Positions 34,726 to 46,987 are shown, counted from the first letter of the stretch. The stretch is 64,000 nt of DNA from Loripinus fragilis (GCA_964019695.1 OZ026522.1:75547601-75611600), one strand, 5' to 3'. The notes: generated from the letters alone by a model not told the origin. Translations and numbers: made by a program.

Positions 34726-35219
34726 CGTAGATATCTATGTTTGATGGATACATCAGCATGTGCGTCTATTTAAGGCATTGGCACGCCACTGCACAGAATA
34801 ATTTACACTAACAGTGGGACTGTGCCGCATAGATTTACTTGTATTTGTAACGTCTATTAAGCGTTAAGCACGACGTTACACCGTCTAACGCTATGACAGA
34901 CGTCATTTTGCAGTTACAATTGACGTCACCTAGCGCGCTCTTTCCCCGCGCTTTCAAAACTGTGAATTATTGTTTTATATATAACGGTTTTTTACCATTA
35001 GCTTTATAGGCGAGGTATGTTAGAATAGAACATATAACCACACTTTGTATTCTTTTGGGGAAATATTTTATATATTTATGGGGCATATTTATGCGTGTTA
35101 TATCTCAGAAGGCGATATTTGCAGATTTTTGCGAAAATAGCTTCCTAAAAGATGTCTAAAATTATTGTACAGATGCAGAGCAAGTTTAGTTATTCCTATC
35201 AAATGGAATGAAATTTTGT
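34726..35219. other. Non-coding intronic sequence
   Basis: Contains several TGACGTCA-like and GACGTCATTT words near 34900-34930; no exon seen. Confidence 0.4.
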
Positions 35220-36050
35220 GGCAAGTGACTATACCATCAGGTTTGCTTATTGGTTCCCCAGTGGAATAACGTATTTCAAAGACATATATGATGACGTAAC
35301 AAAGAAGGTATATCCATACAGTAAATTACGAGAAATATAGAATAATCTACCAGCAGGTGATTTTGTAAACTGCTTAGACTTTATGCATAACATACCGAAT
35401 TTGACCTAACAAATTCCTCAAAATAGAGCATTATACATGAGAAGTATCAATTCCCTAAAGCCAACAACCAATAACAAGCATTCTAAATTTGCATATCACC
35501 TGCTACAGAAACACAAGATACGACCAGGCAAAAATCAGTGGCAAAATGGAATGAACAATTCGATAAAGAGCATTTTAATTGGAATACAATCTACAAAACC
35601 TTTTTAAAGACAACGAAATACATTTTAATGTGTATTATTCCAACGAATAAATTATTATAATGTAATATCAGACATACAGCTTTATGTGATTTTTGCTGTA
35701 TAGAAATTTAAGTTCTCTGTAAATTTTATTGGGAATGTAATCATGTAAAGCGTTTTTAGACAATCTTAACCACAATCTTACAGTAATATAATGTACTCAA
35801 CTAATTGACCTTACGAAATATATTGCTGGGAATCAGGGAAAGGAAAAAAAAATATAACAGGAATTCAAATAAAAACAACATTATAATGTTGCTTGTTTTC
35901 GTTTACAAAACTGAATATCAGAAACAGCACCAAACTTTAATGCGCTTGAAATCCCGTCTATGCCAGTGAATCCAAATAGAAAAAAAACACACACAAGAAA
36001 GACAGACTTGCCCAGTTCAATAACAAATCTCAGATGTTTGATAGACTATC
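35220..36050 (+). pseudogene. L1-type LINE 3' fragment (RT C-terminal region)
   Basis: Broken frames read KWNEQFDKEHFNWNTIYKTF, then TALCDFC and KFYWECNHVKRF. This matches the end of L1/Tx1-type ORF2, where a 'W..IY..(P)F' segment is followed by 'LCTFC...ET..HLFW.C..V..FW'. In-frame stops occur at TAA/TAG positions within it (for example after TNKLL and after KRF). Upstream frames (NNLPAGDFVNCLDFMHNI) may be the preceding part. No intact RT is present. Confidence 0.65.
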
Positions 36051-36072
36051 AAATATAACAAAAGATATTTAA

Positions 36073-36078
<6 letters not shown>

Positions 36079-36134
<56 letters not shown>

Positions 36135-36135
36135 A
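36079..36135. repeat. (CT)n microsatellite
   Basis: About 28 CT units with one TTT interruption, directly after the LINE fragment. Confidence 0.95.
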
Positions 36136-36234
36136 TAACTGCTACTACTACACATTTGAGAAAACATAGATGCTCTAATTATTATTCCAATAGAGCTTTA
36201 TGACATTATTTTTTTTAAAATTATTTCCTCCCTC

Positions 36235-37365
36235 TTGTGTTGCCTGCTAAGCATGGTTGGCACATAGAGATCATGTCTCCATCGTCGTCTGCGATGTCAC
36301 ACTTTTGGTTTTGATAACTCTTGAAGGAATGCATCATGTTCATTCAAACTTCACAGAAGGACCATGCATCATTAAATACAGGTCAAGTTTGCAAAAGGGG
36401 GGTAATTTATAAAATTTTGGCTGCGTTATGACCCTTTTCTGAATTATATTTTTGCTAAATTGTTGTTTCTGATCAATAAATTTTGAAAAAAATTCCTTCA
36501 ATTTTTTTAGAGGGGTCAAGCTCCATAAAATACAGGTCATTTTCAAATTTGGAGATCACTTGCAATTTTTCATTGAATGATAGCCCTTTTTTATCTTAGG
36601 TTTTGGCTAATGCAAACACTATTTTGTCTTCTTTGTGGTATAAACTACACATTTACCCAAAACTATAACATATGACAACTTATCACAAAAGGCTATGATT
36701 TCCCAGTGCCTGTAGATAAGCATGACATGACTAAAATTTTATCCCACCCCCATGACCCCTTAAGTGGGGTCAAAGGTCAAATATTCAAATTTCACATAAC
36801 TCTGTCATCGTCAGTCGTCAATATATTTTACTGAAATTTCGCATGCAGACATAGATTGAATAAATACAAAGGCCTGTGTCTGACCCCCTGGGTAAACTTA
36901 GGGAATGGGATCAAATGGTTAAAACTCAAATTTTTCAGAACATGATTATGTTGCATATCAAAGGGAATCATAAATGCAGCAGCTTGGTAGGAGCTATTTT
37001 GCCCACAGACATCCACCAACTTCAACCCCTGGCCCTTGGGGTGGTGTCAAAAGGTCAAAAATAGTAAGTGAGTATGATCAGGATATACCACAATCACAAA
37101 CTGCAGACAATTCCATGGCACCGTGAGGAAGAGCCGCTCAACCATCACGAGACACCAGGAAGACAAATTAAGCAAAGCAATCAGCTCTCTCTTCCCAATC
37201 AAGATCATTGCATTACTAGAATGGACATAAAGTAACGTACAAAATTCGTTTATTTAAGAACATGATCATGTTGCATATGAAATTAAAGGGAATCATGAAT
37301 GCAACAACATGTTAGCAAATATTTTGCATGCGAATTCCCACCTTACACCCCTGACCCTGAAGGTG
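36235..37365 (+). repeat. Family G cassette, copy 2, interrupted by family A
   Basis: Head GATGTCACACTTTTGGTTTT, then units with AACATGATTATGTTGCATAT and 'GGGTCAAAGGTCAA'. The unit is broken at about 37066 by family A and resumes at 37242 (GAACATGATCATGTTGCATA), ending at the Gypsy LTR. Confidence 0.85.
37067..37241 (-). repeat. Family A, truncated minus copy nested in family G
   Basis: GTGAGTATGATCAGGATATA through AGACACCAGGAAGACAAATT to GGACATAAAGTAACGTACAA; the distal part of the repeat is missing. Confidence 0.85.
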
Positions 37366-37832
37366 TGTTACGTCCTAAGATGAAAGAGGGAAAATTTTAT
37401 TTGATAACATCTGTTATGCTGTAAAAGTGTTACTAGGGAAAATAATGCACGCAACTAGTATTCACAATTTTCAGTACTATATGTAAAAAATAAAGACACT
37501 CATATATTTATACAATCAAAATTCACAACCACTGCTGCTTTTGCTTATTTGGCCATCCCTTTCTGATACAAGTTTCCACTCTAAGATAGTTTGCTAAGGA
37601 ATCAATCTTAGAGATTCCTGTTTCAGTCGTAAGTTTACTAGACAAAAACAAGCAAGTTTAATAATTCATAATGAACCAAAGAAACTATATGAGCTATTTT
37701 TGAAATAAAAAAGGAAATCAGTTATAACTAAGATTTTGTGTCCCTTGTCTTTACGGTGTGGCCACGTAATGCAATTTTATTTGTCCCTTGATTTTACCTC
37801 TTTCTTGACTTCTGAGTCACTATTTTAGGTTG
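37366..37832 (-). repeat. Left (3') LTR of the Gypsy element
   Basis: Starts TGTTACGTCCTAAGATGA and shares TTTTCAGTACTATATGTA, 'AAATAAAGACA', CAGTTATAACTAAGATTTTG and TCTTGACTTCTGAGTCA with the right LTR. It has about 190 bp extra (37500-37690). The inner end is unclear. Confidence 0.75.
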
Positions 37833-38489
37833 AAAGGCTATACTTATCTGGAAAGATCGTCTGCCCCCACATTGTCTTGATCTCAGATTGCCACCATCCC
37901 ACACCTATATTGTTGTAGCTCTAATGCTCAACACATCAATATGGGGTTGTATCCCTTTATCTTTCTGTAAAGTCGTATGTCATATGACAGGTATATATAT
38001 AAGGCTTAATAGCCAATACCTCTTGCAAAGATCCATAGGCTACACATGCCAAAATTCTGCTAGGAATAAGTAATCACACCTATATAGTACAAGATTTGCT
38101 TGAAAATAAATACACGTGATTCTCCACGTTGCAGTCAACCTGTTGCGAAAACTTATCAATGTGACTTGTCTATGTCCACAGTCTACCGTCATGACTTAAT
38201 TAATAGCTGTGACTCTTCATGTCTATAGCACGCCTCTGTAACTACTATTATGCTTACTTAGTTAAAATATAGGTCAAACAATCCGAGACAAATTGGGTCA
38301 ACACACAGTCGCACACCTTCATCACTATAACTAAATACTGTTTTCTGTCATATTGCGCCAAAAATATGGTAATTGTCAATGTCTAACACTACTATAAGAA
38401 CGTCGTCGTTCTGTCTGGTTTCTTGTACATCTTATACGGTCAACCTCTATCTGCTCAGAGGATATGTTTCTCTGAGGTACACTACAACT

Positions 38490-38760
38490 ATAGGTACTTG
38501 CGACCTTTAAATTTTGTCCTCTGATAAGTGGCACAAGACTTACAAAATTGAGTTTCCTCCCGACATACACCAAGCCAATAAAATTCACCAAAGATTCTAC
38601 TTATAGTCACCCCTTAGCATACATGATATACCGCCCTTATTGTATCATGGGTTTAATTCATAACGCTATGCGACAAACTAGAGGGAATAACTTATTGTAA
38701 TGAAACTTAAGCATTCTTCTTAAAATACCAATAAATCAAACCATTCCTACGAATGAACTT
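38490..38760 (-). pseudogene. Gypsy integrase zinc-finger fragment
   Basis: Minus-strand frames read FIRRNGLIYWYF, then ISRIFGEFYWLGVC and TQFCKSCATYQRTKFKGR. This is the H2C2 integrase zinc-binding region; the second HxxxH/CxxC half is visible and stops interrupt the frame. It ends before the catalytic core. Confidence 0.8.
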
Positions 38761-38989
38761 AGTTTCGCCACTAGAGTAACTGCGACTGCTAGTCACGCAA
38801 CCAGACTCTATCCTTCTCCTAATATTTTCAACTTAACGCTGACTCCTGCTTCACAAGTAGTCTTGTCCATTCTGCCTAATGAACTTCTATACGGCCTTGA
38901 ACTTCCTATTATCTCTATTATATTTCTTTGACTGCTTCTTTCTAACTACATTCGAAGAAAAATGCGTCATATCAGGAAATTTTGAACCT

Positions 38990-39080
38990 TCAATATGATT
39001 AAATCATGTGATGGATCATCAATGCACAATGCATCCATCATACCTCTAAAATGGACAGTCAATATTGGTATGGGCCACAG
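38990..39080 (-). pseudogene. Gypsy aspartic-protease fragment
   Basis: The frame reads MMDALCIDDPSHDLI after a frameshifted NIDCPF; in Gypsy proteases of this type a '..A.V.D.P..DLIIGN' segment ends the domain. The catalytic DTG motif is not recognisable upstream. Confidence 0.6.
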
Positions 39081-39429
39081 GATACCTCTGCTTGGAATAA
39101 TTATTAAGGGTTACACCACACTCCTGACCTGTCTACCATTAATGGAACCAAATGTCCTAGGCAACATTGACCGTGGGGAATGACAAGTGCCCTTACTATC
39201 CTAATGGGGTTGTTTTTTTCTTTTGAAGAATGTGGAGATGTAAATGTAGCCTGGCCTCTTCCTACATTAAAACTTTTCCAATAAGCCTTACAAAAATTGA
39301 CCTGATGGTATGTTCTGTCATTTTTGTCATTATTATGATCATAATGATTCCCATGTTGGTCAACTTGACGATTGCTCCTATCCTGACCTCAATTTGAATT
39401 ATCCCCCATATACTGGGAACTAAACTCTG

Positions 39430-40589
39430 CACTTATATAAAAACTTCTTGTTATCAGGGTTATGCCAACATTTATGATAGGGATGGGGCTTGCCACAAAT
39501 CCTTTTATATTTAACTATAGGCCTTTAATATTGATTGGGTTCTACATTAGGCTGGGCTTGACCTACACTTTTACTTTCGTGTTGCCCCTTTGCAAAGCAC
39601 ATGGGGTAACTACCTTTGGCATCAGCAAACAAATCAGCTTCATGGGCTAACTCACCAAGCGCTTCAAATGGAGAGGACTTTAGGTACAAATAAAGTTCGC
39701 AACTACTGTCCCCGTCCAAAAATCTCACAAGGCCTTGTAAGTTTTTCCAACTTTTGCCAGAACTAACCACTTAACCGAATAACTCGCCAACCTACCAATA
39801 AACAGTTTGAAAGTTTCAGAAATATCTGGCCTACAATTCCTAAACGTTTGCCTAAATGCCCATTCTGTAAGGTCAAAATTAGTTAGTAGGGCCTCCTTAA
39901 ATTGGTCTTACTATAACTGGTTGTCTTTGGGAAGTCTCACAAAGACTTCCAAAGCACAGCATTTTTATTAGGCACTCAGATGAAATTCCCTTATAGCAGG
40001 ATCCCCTATATCCGAAATGGCAAAACTTTCAAACCTTGTTAAATAGATTTCCATTTTATCTGTATGTTCGTCAAAGTATGGATGTTTGGGGCTTAGGAGA
40101 TTTGAACTTTTATCTTTGGGCCCCAAAGAATATGAAGTGGTCTCAGCCTCGATCTTTTTGAGCTCCACTTTCTAATTGGCCTCAATTTTTAACCTTTTCA
40201 ATTTCCTATCCTTATCCCTTCTGGTGGCCTCAAATTTGATATTTTTTTATTTCAATTTCCTTGCCATTTTCCCTTTGGGCGGCCTCAAATTTAATCTTTT
40301 CTATTTCAATTTTCTTGTCTTTTCCCTTTTGACGGCCTCAGATTTAATTTATTGGCCTCAAATTTCATTTTTGCTATTTTGGCCTCAAGCCTTTTTCCAT
40401 ATCCCTACCCTTATTCTTTTGCTTGGCATCGCTTTTCTCTTGCTCATAGTCCCTTTTCGTAGCCCTTTCCCCTTTCTAGATTTTGCCACGTTTTAAGAAA
40501 ATCTCTAAACTTTTGCCCTTCATACCCTATTACCTTCGCCAAAGCAATGCGTTTATCCGTTATGACCTATTATTGGAAAAATTACTCAT
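39430..40589 (-). pseudogene. Gypsy gag, decayed
   Basis: From a possible ATG at 40587-40589 the minus strand gives a K/E/R-rich coiled-coil leader (LAKVIGYEGQKFRDF, then AKMKFEANK). The capsid-like region follows: HPYFDEHTDKMEIYLTRFES, FKEALLTNFDLTEWAFRQTF, ISETFKLFIGRLASY and ALGELAHEADLFADAKGS. A zinc-knuckle remnant, ICGKPHPYHKC, comes last. Several stops (near 39962, 39905 and 39738) and frame changes show it is dead. The order is typical of Gypsy gag in invertebrates. Confidence 0.82.
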
Positions 40590-41368
40590 TTATACTGTTG
40601 AACATAAATCAGGGTTCACATATTCCCCTCTAAATTGGGTATGGGCTAACAAATGCTCACGCTGGTAAAATATTAATTATACTATGGATTTAAATGCCTA
40701 ACATATGAGTTATATGAAATACAATATAAATGATTTAGAAGAAAAGGTACCTGGGATATCTATCAAACTTAAAGGCCTTACTCTTACAGCAACTTGACTA
40801 CAATAAAAACGTCATTCCTACATCAAGTATCAAACTCTTATGAGATATTCATCTTAACTCTTTATAGTCTAGTCAAAAGTCACTTGTCATAGCAAGACAT
40901 AATAAATAACTACAAAACATTTTTTTCTATGATTTTTTTCTGATTATAGAAATCAGGTGAGTGGCGTCATGCTTTATGATGTCACTGATGTGATTTAAAC
41001 TATCAGAACCCACAGAAAATAGGAAAAAATATGCAAATCTGTATCCTTAATCAATAAGAAAACAAGACACAAGCAAATTCACAGTCTTATGGATCTATAC
41101 AAAGGTGGACAAGTATAATAGTATTTTTTTGAGGCTTTTACCCATATGGCAATCCACAGATCAAGAAAACCTGGATCCCCTCAGAATGACAATGTGATGA
41201 CTATTTACATTTGTCGCACTTCATCGACGGGGATGCATGCAATGGTTTCTGTGTTTTGTAGCTTTAAAAAAAACTTTCAGATCTCTATATTTAAAAAAAA
41301 GAGAAAGAGTGTGCCCGTTACAAAGTTAAAGCAAATAAAATCCAAACAATCCCATTTCTGATTACAAA

Positions 41369-41660
41369 TGTAAGTCCTAAGATGGTCAATATGAAAGAAG
41401 GGAAGATTTTATTTGATGTCCTCTGTTATGCTGTGACAATGTTACTTGGGTAAGATAGTGTACACAACTAGTTTTTACAATTTTCAGTACTATATGTACA
41501 AAATAAAGACAATCAGATAAATATACAAAAAGGGAACCAGTTATAACCAGGATTTGGTGTCCCATGGCTTCACAGTGTGGCCAATTAACACGATTTTATT
41601 TGTCCACGAATTTTTCTTTTTCTTGACTTCTGAGTCAATATTTTAGGTTTATGACCGGCT
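41369..41660 (-). repeat. Right (5') LTR of the Gypsy element, aligned part
   Basis: TGTAAGTCCTAAGATGG start with TCTGTTATGCTGTGACAATG and TCTTGACTTCTGAGTCAATA matching the left LTR. Beyond about 41650 the two diverge, so the true outer end is not placed. Confidence 0.7.
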
Positions 41661-42000
41661 GACTCTTGGATCAGTCTTAATATTACTTCCTGCTTGCGCA
41701 CGTTATTAAAACACACACGTGCACATGCGTGGTGTACTGAAGTTTGGGTCAGTTTATTTAATAAAAGGCTCAATGGAATTAGTTTCGTTAACAATATGGG
41801 GGTATCTGCCTTTTTCCTGTCAACACTGGTTTGGCGAGGTGAGCAAGAACTACCCTGTTGGTGGTCCAAGCGGGCTGGCAGGTTCTTCAGTGTTGGTGGC
41901 ATTTGACCTCCGGCTTCTATGGCTTATTCTCCCCAGTGTCGGAGAGGACACACACAGAGACAATTCAGGGATAAATAATCTACTAATAGAAAATTGGGTA

Positions 42001-42959
42001 ACCAGAATCTCTCTTCAGTGTGTATCGGAATTATTTGCTACAATATGACAATAGAAAATACCTTATTACTTTTCTTAAACCTGATCAATCCAATACAAGC
42101 ACAATCATCCCTCACCCCTGGGTGTATGACTAATGCCCCTACGCAGTTGGAATGGATCTATCTTTGGAGATGATTGGTTTTAAAAGATAGTGCAAAAGAA
42201 AACCGCATTCAAGAAAAAGTATTGGTAGAGACCAACATCTGCTGGCACTAACCTAAACACCTCTATTTGAGTAAAACCAACAGCCCCACACTTTATCAAT
42301 ACATCCCTTCAATGGTATGATATGCGCTAGGACAATTTCAGCCTGGTTTGGGACGCAATCATAGCAGAAACGTCGAGAATCATGTCCTCTTTTATTTAAG
42401 GTCACATGATCTAGATAGCTTCATAGTTTACATTAACCAACATTTGTTCTATACAAAAAGTCCAGAAAAACGTAAAATAACGCTTTGTCCACGTAATATT
42501 TTTACGTCACCTTTGCCACCCTTTTACCTACGTGACAATTTCATACCTGCATACCATGTCAGCATTATCAACAATTATCTATCAATACAAACATATACTG
42601 GGATAATCAGTTTTCGCCAGCTTTAGCAGATATGGCTCTGAGGATAGTAAAAAAAAATACAACCAGACCAGAAAATGATTTTATCATAAATTTTAACCTT
42701 TTATAATAATGTGCGATACCTTAGACCATCAAAATATATACTATTGCCATAAAGTTAAGCATATTCCATTTGATAACACCACTTAGGTTTTAGAAACGGT
42801 AGGAACAGAAACTTTTGAAAGATACGAAAAATTTATTGTGGTAGACAACAAAATAGAATACCAGCAATTTGATAAAGAAAAGCCGTGGAAGCTCTGACTT
42901 GTTTATAGGCTGCAAACACCTTACAAAACTTACCCATAAATTTTTACAAAATTCAATGA
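42001..42959. other. Non-coding intronic sequence
   Basis: No supported gene; the 92-codon frame at 42348-42626 has no recognisable domain or splice context. Confidence 0.45.
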
Positions 42960-42966
42960 AAACGGC

Positions 42967-43530
42967 ATGGAGTATGGCATGTCAAGCGTTGCAATATTGT
43001 ATGTGGAAATATATGTGTTGTATATCGAAATATTCATGGGCTAAAACATATATTTGTGGACAAAAAAAAATATTTATGTGCTACAAAGAATATTTGTGGA
43101 CATAAAAATATATTTGTGGACATAAAAATATATTTGTGGACATAAAAATATATTTGTGTACTAAAAATATATTTGTAGACATAAAAAATATATTTGTGTA
43201 CTAAAAAATATATTTGTGGACATAAAAATATATTTGTGGACATAAAAATAAATTTGTGGACTTAAAAATATATTTGTGAACTAAAAATATTTTTATGGAC
43301 TTAAAATAGATTTATGGACTAATATATATATATATTGTGTATAAGAAATATTTGTTGTGTAAAAAAAAATATGTGTTGTGTAAAAGAATATGTGTGGTGG
43401 AAAAAAAATATGTGTTGTGGAAATTTTTTTATTTATGTTCTAAAATATATATTTGTTGTCTATAAAAATATATGTTGGGTAAAATTAGCATTGTGGGATA
43501 CTAGCTATTTCCTTAACGGTCGTGTGACTG
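42967..43530 (+). repeat. Minisatellite element H, + copy
   Basis: Flank GGCATGTCAAGCGTTGCAAT, then about 20 units of 19-20 bp (AAATATATTTGTGGACATAA), then GCATTGTGGGATACTAGCTA and ACGGTCGTG. The same flanks and units occur inverted at 53565-54092, so the array travels inside a defined repeat. Translated units give a spurious periodic ORF. Confidence 0.9.
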
Positions 43531-44477
43531 TTTCACTGACGATGCTAATATGGCTATCTCACGAGTTCCTCGATGTTCGCAAATGAAGACAGCAGTCTTT
43601 GCACGGCAGCCGCATGACAGTCGTGATGTAGCTCCGCAAACTTGCAAGACTGTCACAAGGCAGTTTCACAGAAATTGTGAAACATAGGGCTACGTTACGA
43701 TGTCTTATGAGGTTTGTGAGTTCATCGTGCGTTTCGTCATAAATTTTGAAGTACTTTCTTTCCCATGAGTTTTGGGCACTCAAAAGAAGTGTCTCCTGAA
43801 GAATGCTTTGAGTATTCACAACATATGTTGTTTTTGGTGCCTAGAATTTATAACGGTTTATTTGAGTAGCAATAACACGTTTGGTAGTTAAATAAGAAAA
43901 TATTTGATAACGCACTCATCTACATGCCTGTAAAAAGAGAATCAATGAGCAGGAACAAAAGAAAACCCAACTTATGCCTATCTATCTTTTGAACCGATCC
44001 GAAGTGCTCAAAACAATTAAATAAATTTTGGTTCTCCCTACTCATCGATCTCTCTTTACACGGCATACCCTTCTTATGTGGGGCCATCACCTTCTCTGTC
44101 TAAATTATGGATAGGGGAGACCGGGGCAAGTACGACCCCAAAGCATGTACGGCATATGACTATATTGAGCATGCAGATTAAGATATGATGCTCGGAAACA
44201 TATTTGGACATTACTTGTGACGAGTTTGTTTGCTTGAGCATAGAATGGCTGCATTATAGAAGGATGCGCTGATTTGTAACCGAAAACTCGTTTACTTCAA
44301 TGATGCATCAGTAAATTTTCCATAGTAACTACATTTTTTTTCATTTTTCTAAAGATGTGTTATTATTCTGATTTAAATTTTATATGATTAGTACAAGAGG
44401 ATAATGTTCTTTGGTATAACACTTTTTTTAAATTCATCTCTTGCAACCTAAAAGGAGCTGTCACGTGCTATTAGACA
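43531..44477. other. Non-coding intronic sequence
   Basis: No exon or repeat supported. Confidence 0.45.
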
Positions 44478-44565
44478 TTTTTCAGTTACACCTTACATTA
44501 CGATTTGTAAGTCAACGGAGACCTACTGTGGACTTTGTTTAAGAGGGGCGATGTCAGCAGTAACT
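44478..44565 (+). repeat. Short dispersed repeat P, + copy
   Basis: TTAGACATTTTTCAGTTAC at the left and AGGGGCGATGTCAGCAGTA at the right match the inverse of 47817-47912. Confidence 0.7.
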
Positions 44566-45159
44566 GGAATCTATCTTTTTCGTCTGCTACTAAATATTGT
44601 TTTTATTTTGTCCTGAGATCTATTTTTATTTTAACAAACCGTGCATACCCTGATGAAATGCCGCATGATGGTATTTCACCAGTTTACAAGGGTAAAAAAC
44701 ATGTACCGAAAAATACATTTCACAATTAAAATGCAGCCGATTATCTTTATTAAAGATATGTCTTGTTCCATATGAATTCACTGGTTGTAACTTGCGAGTA
44801 GGTATCGGGCGCGTTCGTGGAGCATTGTATAGAGTTCGCACTCTGGAAGGGGTCGGCAGATAGTAACTCTATATGTAGCCAGGATTTTGGCCCTTTCGCA
44901 GAAAATGGTTTAATAGCATTTCACAGCGCTAAAATGAGCTCTGAAGACACGCAACATTAACACAATAAACTGCATTTTTCTTCCAAAAATCAAATTGAAA
45001 GCTAGAACCCTATACTTGCATCGCAAGTTATACGCCCATGAGTATGCAAAAAGCTTCCGCCAATGCAGTCACACACGGCGCTGTAATGAAGAGACGTCTA
45101 TACTGACAGTTTTCGTTTCGTCGCCTTGACTGGAGTTACACTATACAATTGGTGAAATC

Positions 45160-45262
45160 ATTAACCTCACAGAGACACCTTTTAACGCTTTTGCAAACAG
45201 AGGTGACCCAGATCAGGCTTCTCTTGTAAGAGCTGTCTGATGAGGGTCTACTCTGTTTGCTT
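45160..45262. mobile_element. Short foldback L, copy 1
   Basis: TTTTGCAAACAGAG...CCCAGATCAGGC is mirrored by GTCTGATGAGGG...CTCTGTTTGC. Copies at 58785-58882 and 63605-63715 share the arms and the AGAC/AGATGCCTTTTA.CGCTTTTG lead. Confidence 0.75.
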
Positions 45263-45516
45263 AAAAGTAAATATGATATATCTGTAACTACATAAGCGAC
45301 GTGGCAAGTAATGTACAAATATGAAAGTTTATATACATGTAATTGTGTCAGCTATACTTTTCAAACAACATTGTCGGGAACCTGACAAAGTATTTTGTTC
45401 TTGTGGCACATGGCGTCATAAAGTGTTACAGACAGAAAGACAACAGGGTGGAAGTCAGGCATGTGAGAAAATCATCAAGGACATAGATTCCTCCATGTTT
45501 TTAAAATGACCCATAT

Positions 45517-46046
45517 ATACTCAACTACAAAAGAAACCCATCAGTCATTTTCGGGGCAATTATGGATGAAAACATATTTTATACCATATTGTTTAGCAAT
45601 CAATTATGCATCAAATAATTGAATAAGGTAACAGGTTTTACTTAAACCCCTTCGTGCTGTACGCCAGTGTATAGACAAGGGGTCATTTCTAAAAATGACA
45701 AGTTTTCAGACAATTGGTTTTCACTTGAGTTCTCGTCTAAATCAGTTCACTTTGTCCAATAACGGAACAGTATGTCCCTCTCTGACAAAGACATCATGTG
45801 TGTGTAGACTCCAAACAAACCCCGTTAGTTTAGTGAAAACTCGTCATTTTTGAAAATGACCCCTTGTCTAAGCACTGGCGAACAGCATGAATGGATTTAA
45901 GTAAAACTATTACATTATTCAATGAATAAATGCAGAACTGATTGTTAAAGAATATGCCATAAATATACTTTCATTTTTTTATTCTGTTTTCCATAATTGC
46001 CCTGAGAAGTGACTGATAGGTTTCTTATGTAGTTGAGTATATATAA
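45517..46046. mobile_element. 530-bp foldback element with long inverted arms
   Basis: Left end TATATACTCAACTACAAAAG and right end TATGTAGTTGAGTATATA are inverted. Inner landmarks repeat in mirror order: GGGGCAATTATGGA/CCATAATTGCCC, AATTGAATAAGG.AA/CATTATTCAATGA, TTTTACTTAAACCCCTTCGT/ATGGATTTAAGTAAAACTAT and AGACAAGGGGTCATTT/AAATGACCCCTTGTCT. Arms are about 220 bp, with the centre near 45740-45830. Confidence 0.92.
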
Positions 46047-46489
46047 TTATTCATAGGGGCTGGAGCTTAGCATGAATATTCGTGAAGGAAATGGTTAATT
46101 GGTCTACAAATACACCCCACTACGTATTTGTACTAGTCCCATCGCGTTGAAAACACGAATAATACGCACATACATTTTTCAACTGGAATTCTAAATGGCC
46201 AATCCAAGCTCAGTGAACTGCCTGTAACGCATTTCCAGTCTACAATTGTAACAATCGATGTAGCTGTTTTTTCAATGCGAATAAACGCGTATCATCGCGT
46301 AAACATTATAGGAGTTATATAGGCTTTTATTTAAAATATGCAAAATAAGACACTGAGGTAAGACTGAATATCTCGTTAAAGAACTGATTATATAGCAATT
46401 TTACAGACTTAAAACTACCTTTCAGAGTTAAAAGTCAACGTTTTCAATATGAAAGCGAATTAATTGGATAACCCATTAAAGTGTCTTGT

Positions 46490-46645
46490 GTTTTGTGGTT
46501 TAGTGTTTAACGTCCCACCAACAGTCAAGGTCATATGGAGATGGTGCCACACCTTTAAGTCTCATCCAATAAAACTGGTGAATCCGGGGATCGAACCTGG
46601 TATACAAGGCAAGTGGCTTATCCACTACACAACATGGGCTCCATA
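46490..46645 (-). mobile_element. tRNA-derived SINE, minus strand
   Basis: On the minus strand, TTGTGTAGTGGATAAGCCAC (box A-like) and CCAGGTTCGATCCCCGG (box B, strong match) precede a body ending GGTGGGACGTTAAACACTAA. The 3' GGGACGT motif is shared with the SINE at 11908. Confidence 0.85.
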
Positions 46646-46891
46646 ATGCGTCCTATGCGTTGATATATGTTTTGAGCGCAATTTAAATGCTACCCACTTA
46701 CAATGCACTGAAAATGCCGCCCATCACGACTTTTGTCATCTGCTCTCTCTCATCTGCTTATGTACTTAGGTAACCTATATAGGTAGTCTAGATCATTCTG
46801 GTCATGGGTCAAATCTTTTGCTTCCATAAGAGCTAGACTAGACTGTAGTGCACTTGAATGCATGTGATATAATAAGAGACATCTTTTTCAG

Positions 46892-46987
46892 GACAACAAA
46901 TATTGGCAAATAAAGTCATCTGCTGCTGATCGATTCAAACAGTTTGGACCCAGAACAGGCCCAACAGAACATCTATACAGTGTTCCT
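46892..46987 (+). CDS. Exon 5: linker after receptor-binding domain
   Basis: A strong ATCTTTTTCAG acceptor and GTAAGA donor bound exactly 32 codons in phase 0-0. The peptide begins DNKYWQIKSS, continues RFKQFGPRTGP and ends EHLYSVP. I do not recognise a domain; position suggests the linker between the receptor-binding domain and a Cys-rich C-terminal region, which varies in length among C3-type proteins. The frame is open across the whole exon and closes in the intron. Two inverted copies of one short repeat (44478-44565 and 47817-47912) flank it at a distance. Confidence 0.65.

Larger units (their letters stand above)
37366..42000 (-). mobile_element. Ty3/Gypsy retrotransposon, degraded, Gmr1-like order
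   Basis: Two related LTR stretches (37366-37832 and 41369-41650 onward) flank minus-strand gag, protease and integrase fragments. A primer-binding-site-like stretch (TTTGTAATCAGAAATGGGAT, 41352-41369 minus) abuts the right LTR and resembles the 'TGGTGTCAGAAGTGGGAT' that often follows Gypsy LTRs. The integrase zinc finger follows the protease without reverse transcriptase between them. That is the order of Gmr1-like Gypsy elements, where RT and RNase H come last; these are absent. The outer edge of the right LTR is uncertain. Confidence 0.8.

Noticed and set aside
41719..42048. 109-codon + ORF
   Set aside because: Lies in the LTR region on the strand opposite to the Gypsy element; no recognisable feature.
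43034..43243. Periodic ORFs in the AT-rich minisatellites (also 53822-54079)
   Set aside because: Direct translation of 19-20-bp units in unit-compatible frames; not a repeat protein.
42967..43530. CRISPR array
   Set aside because: Units of 19-20 bp are contiguous with no spacers, and the DNA is eukaryotic.
46585..46640. tRNA gene
   Set aside because: Box A and B are good, but no acceptor stem pairs, and the sequence continues into a SINE body.
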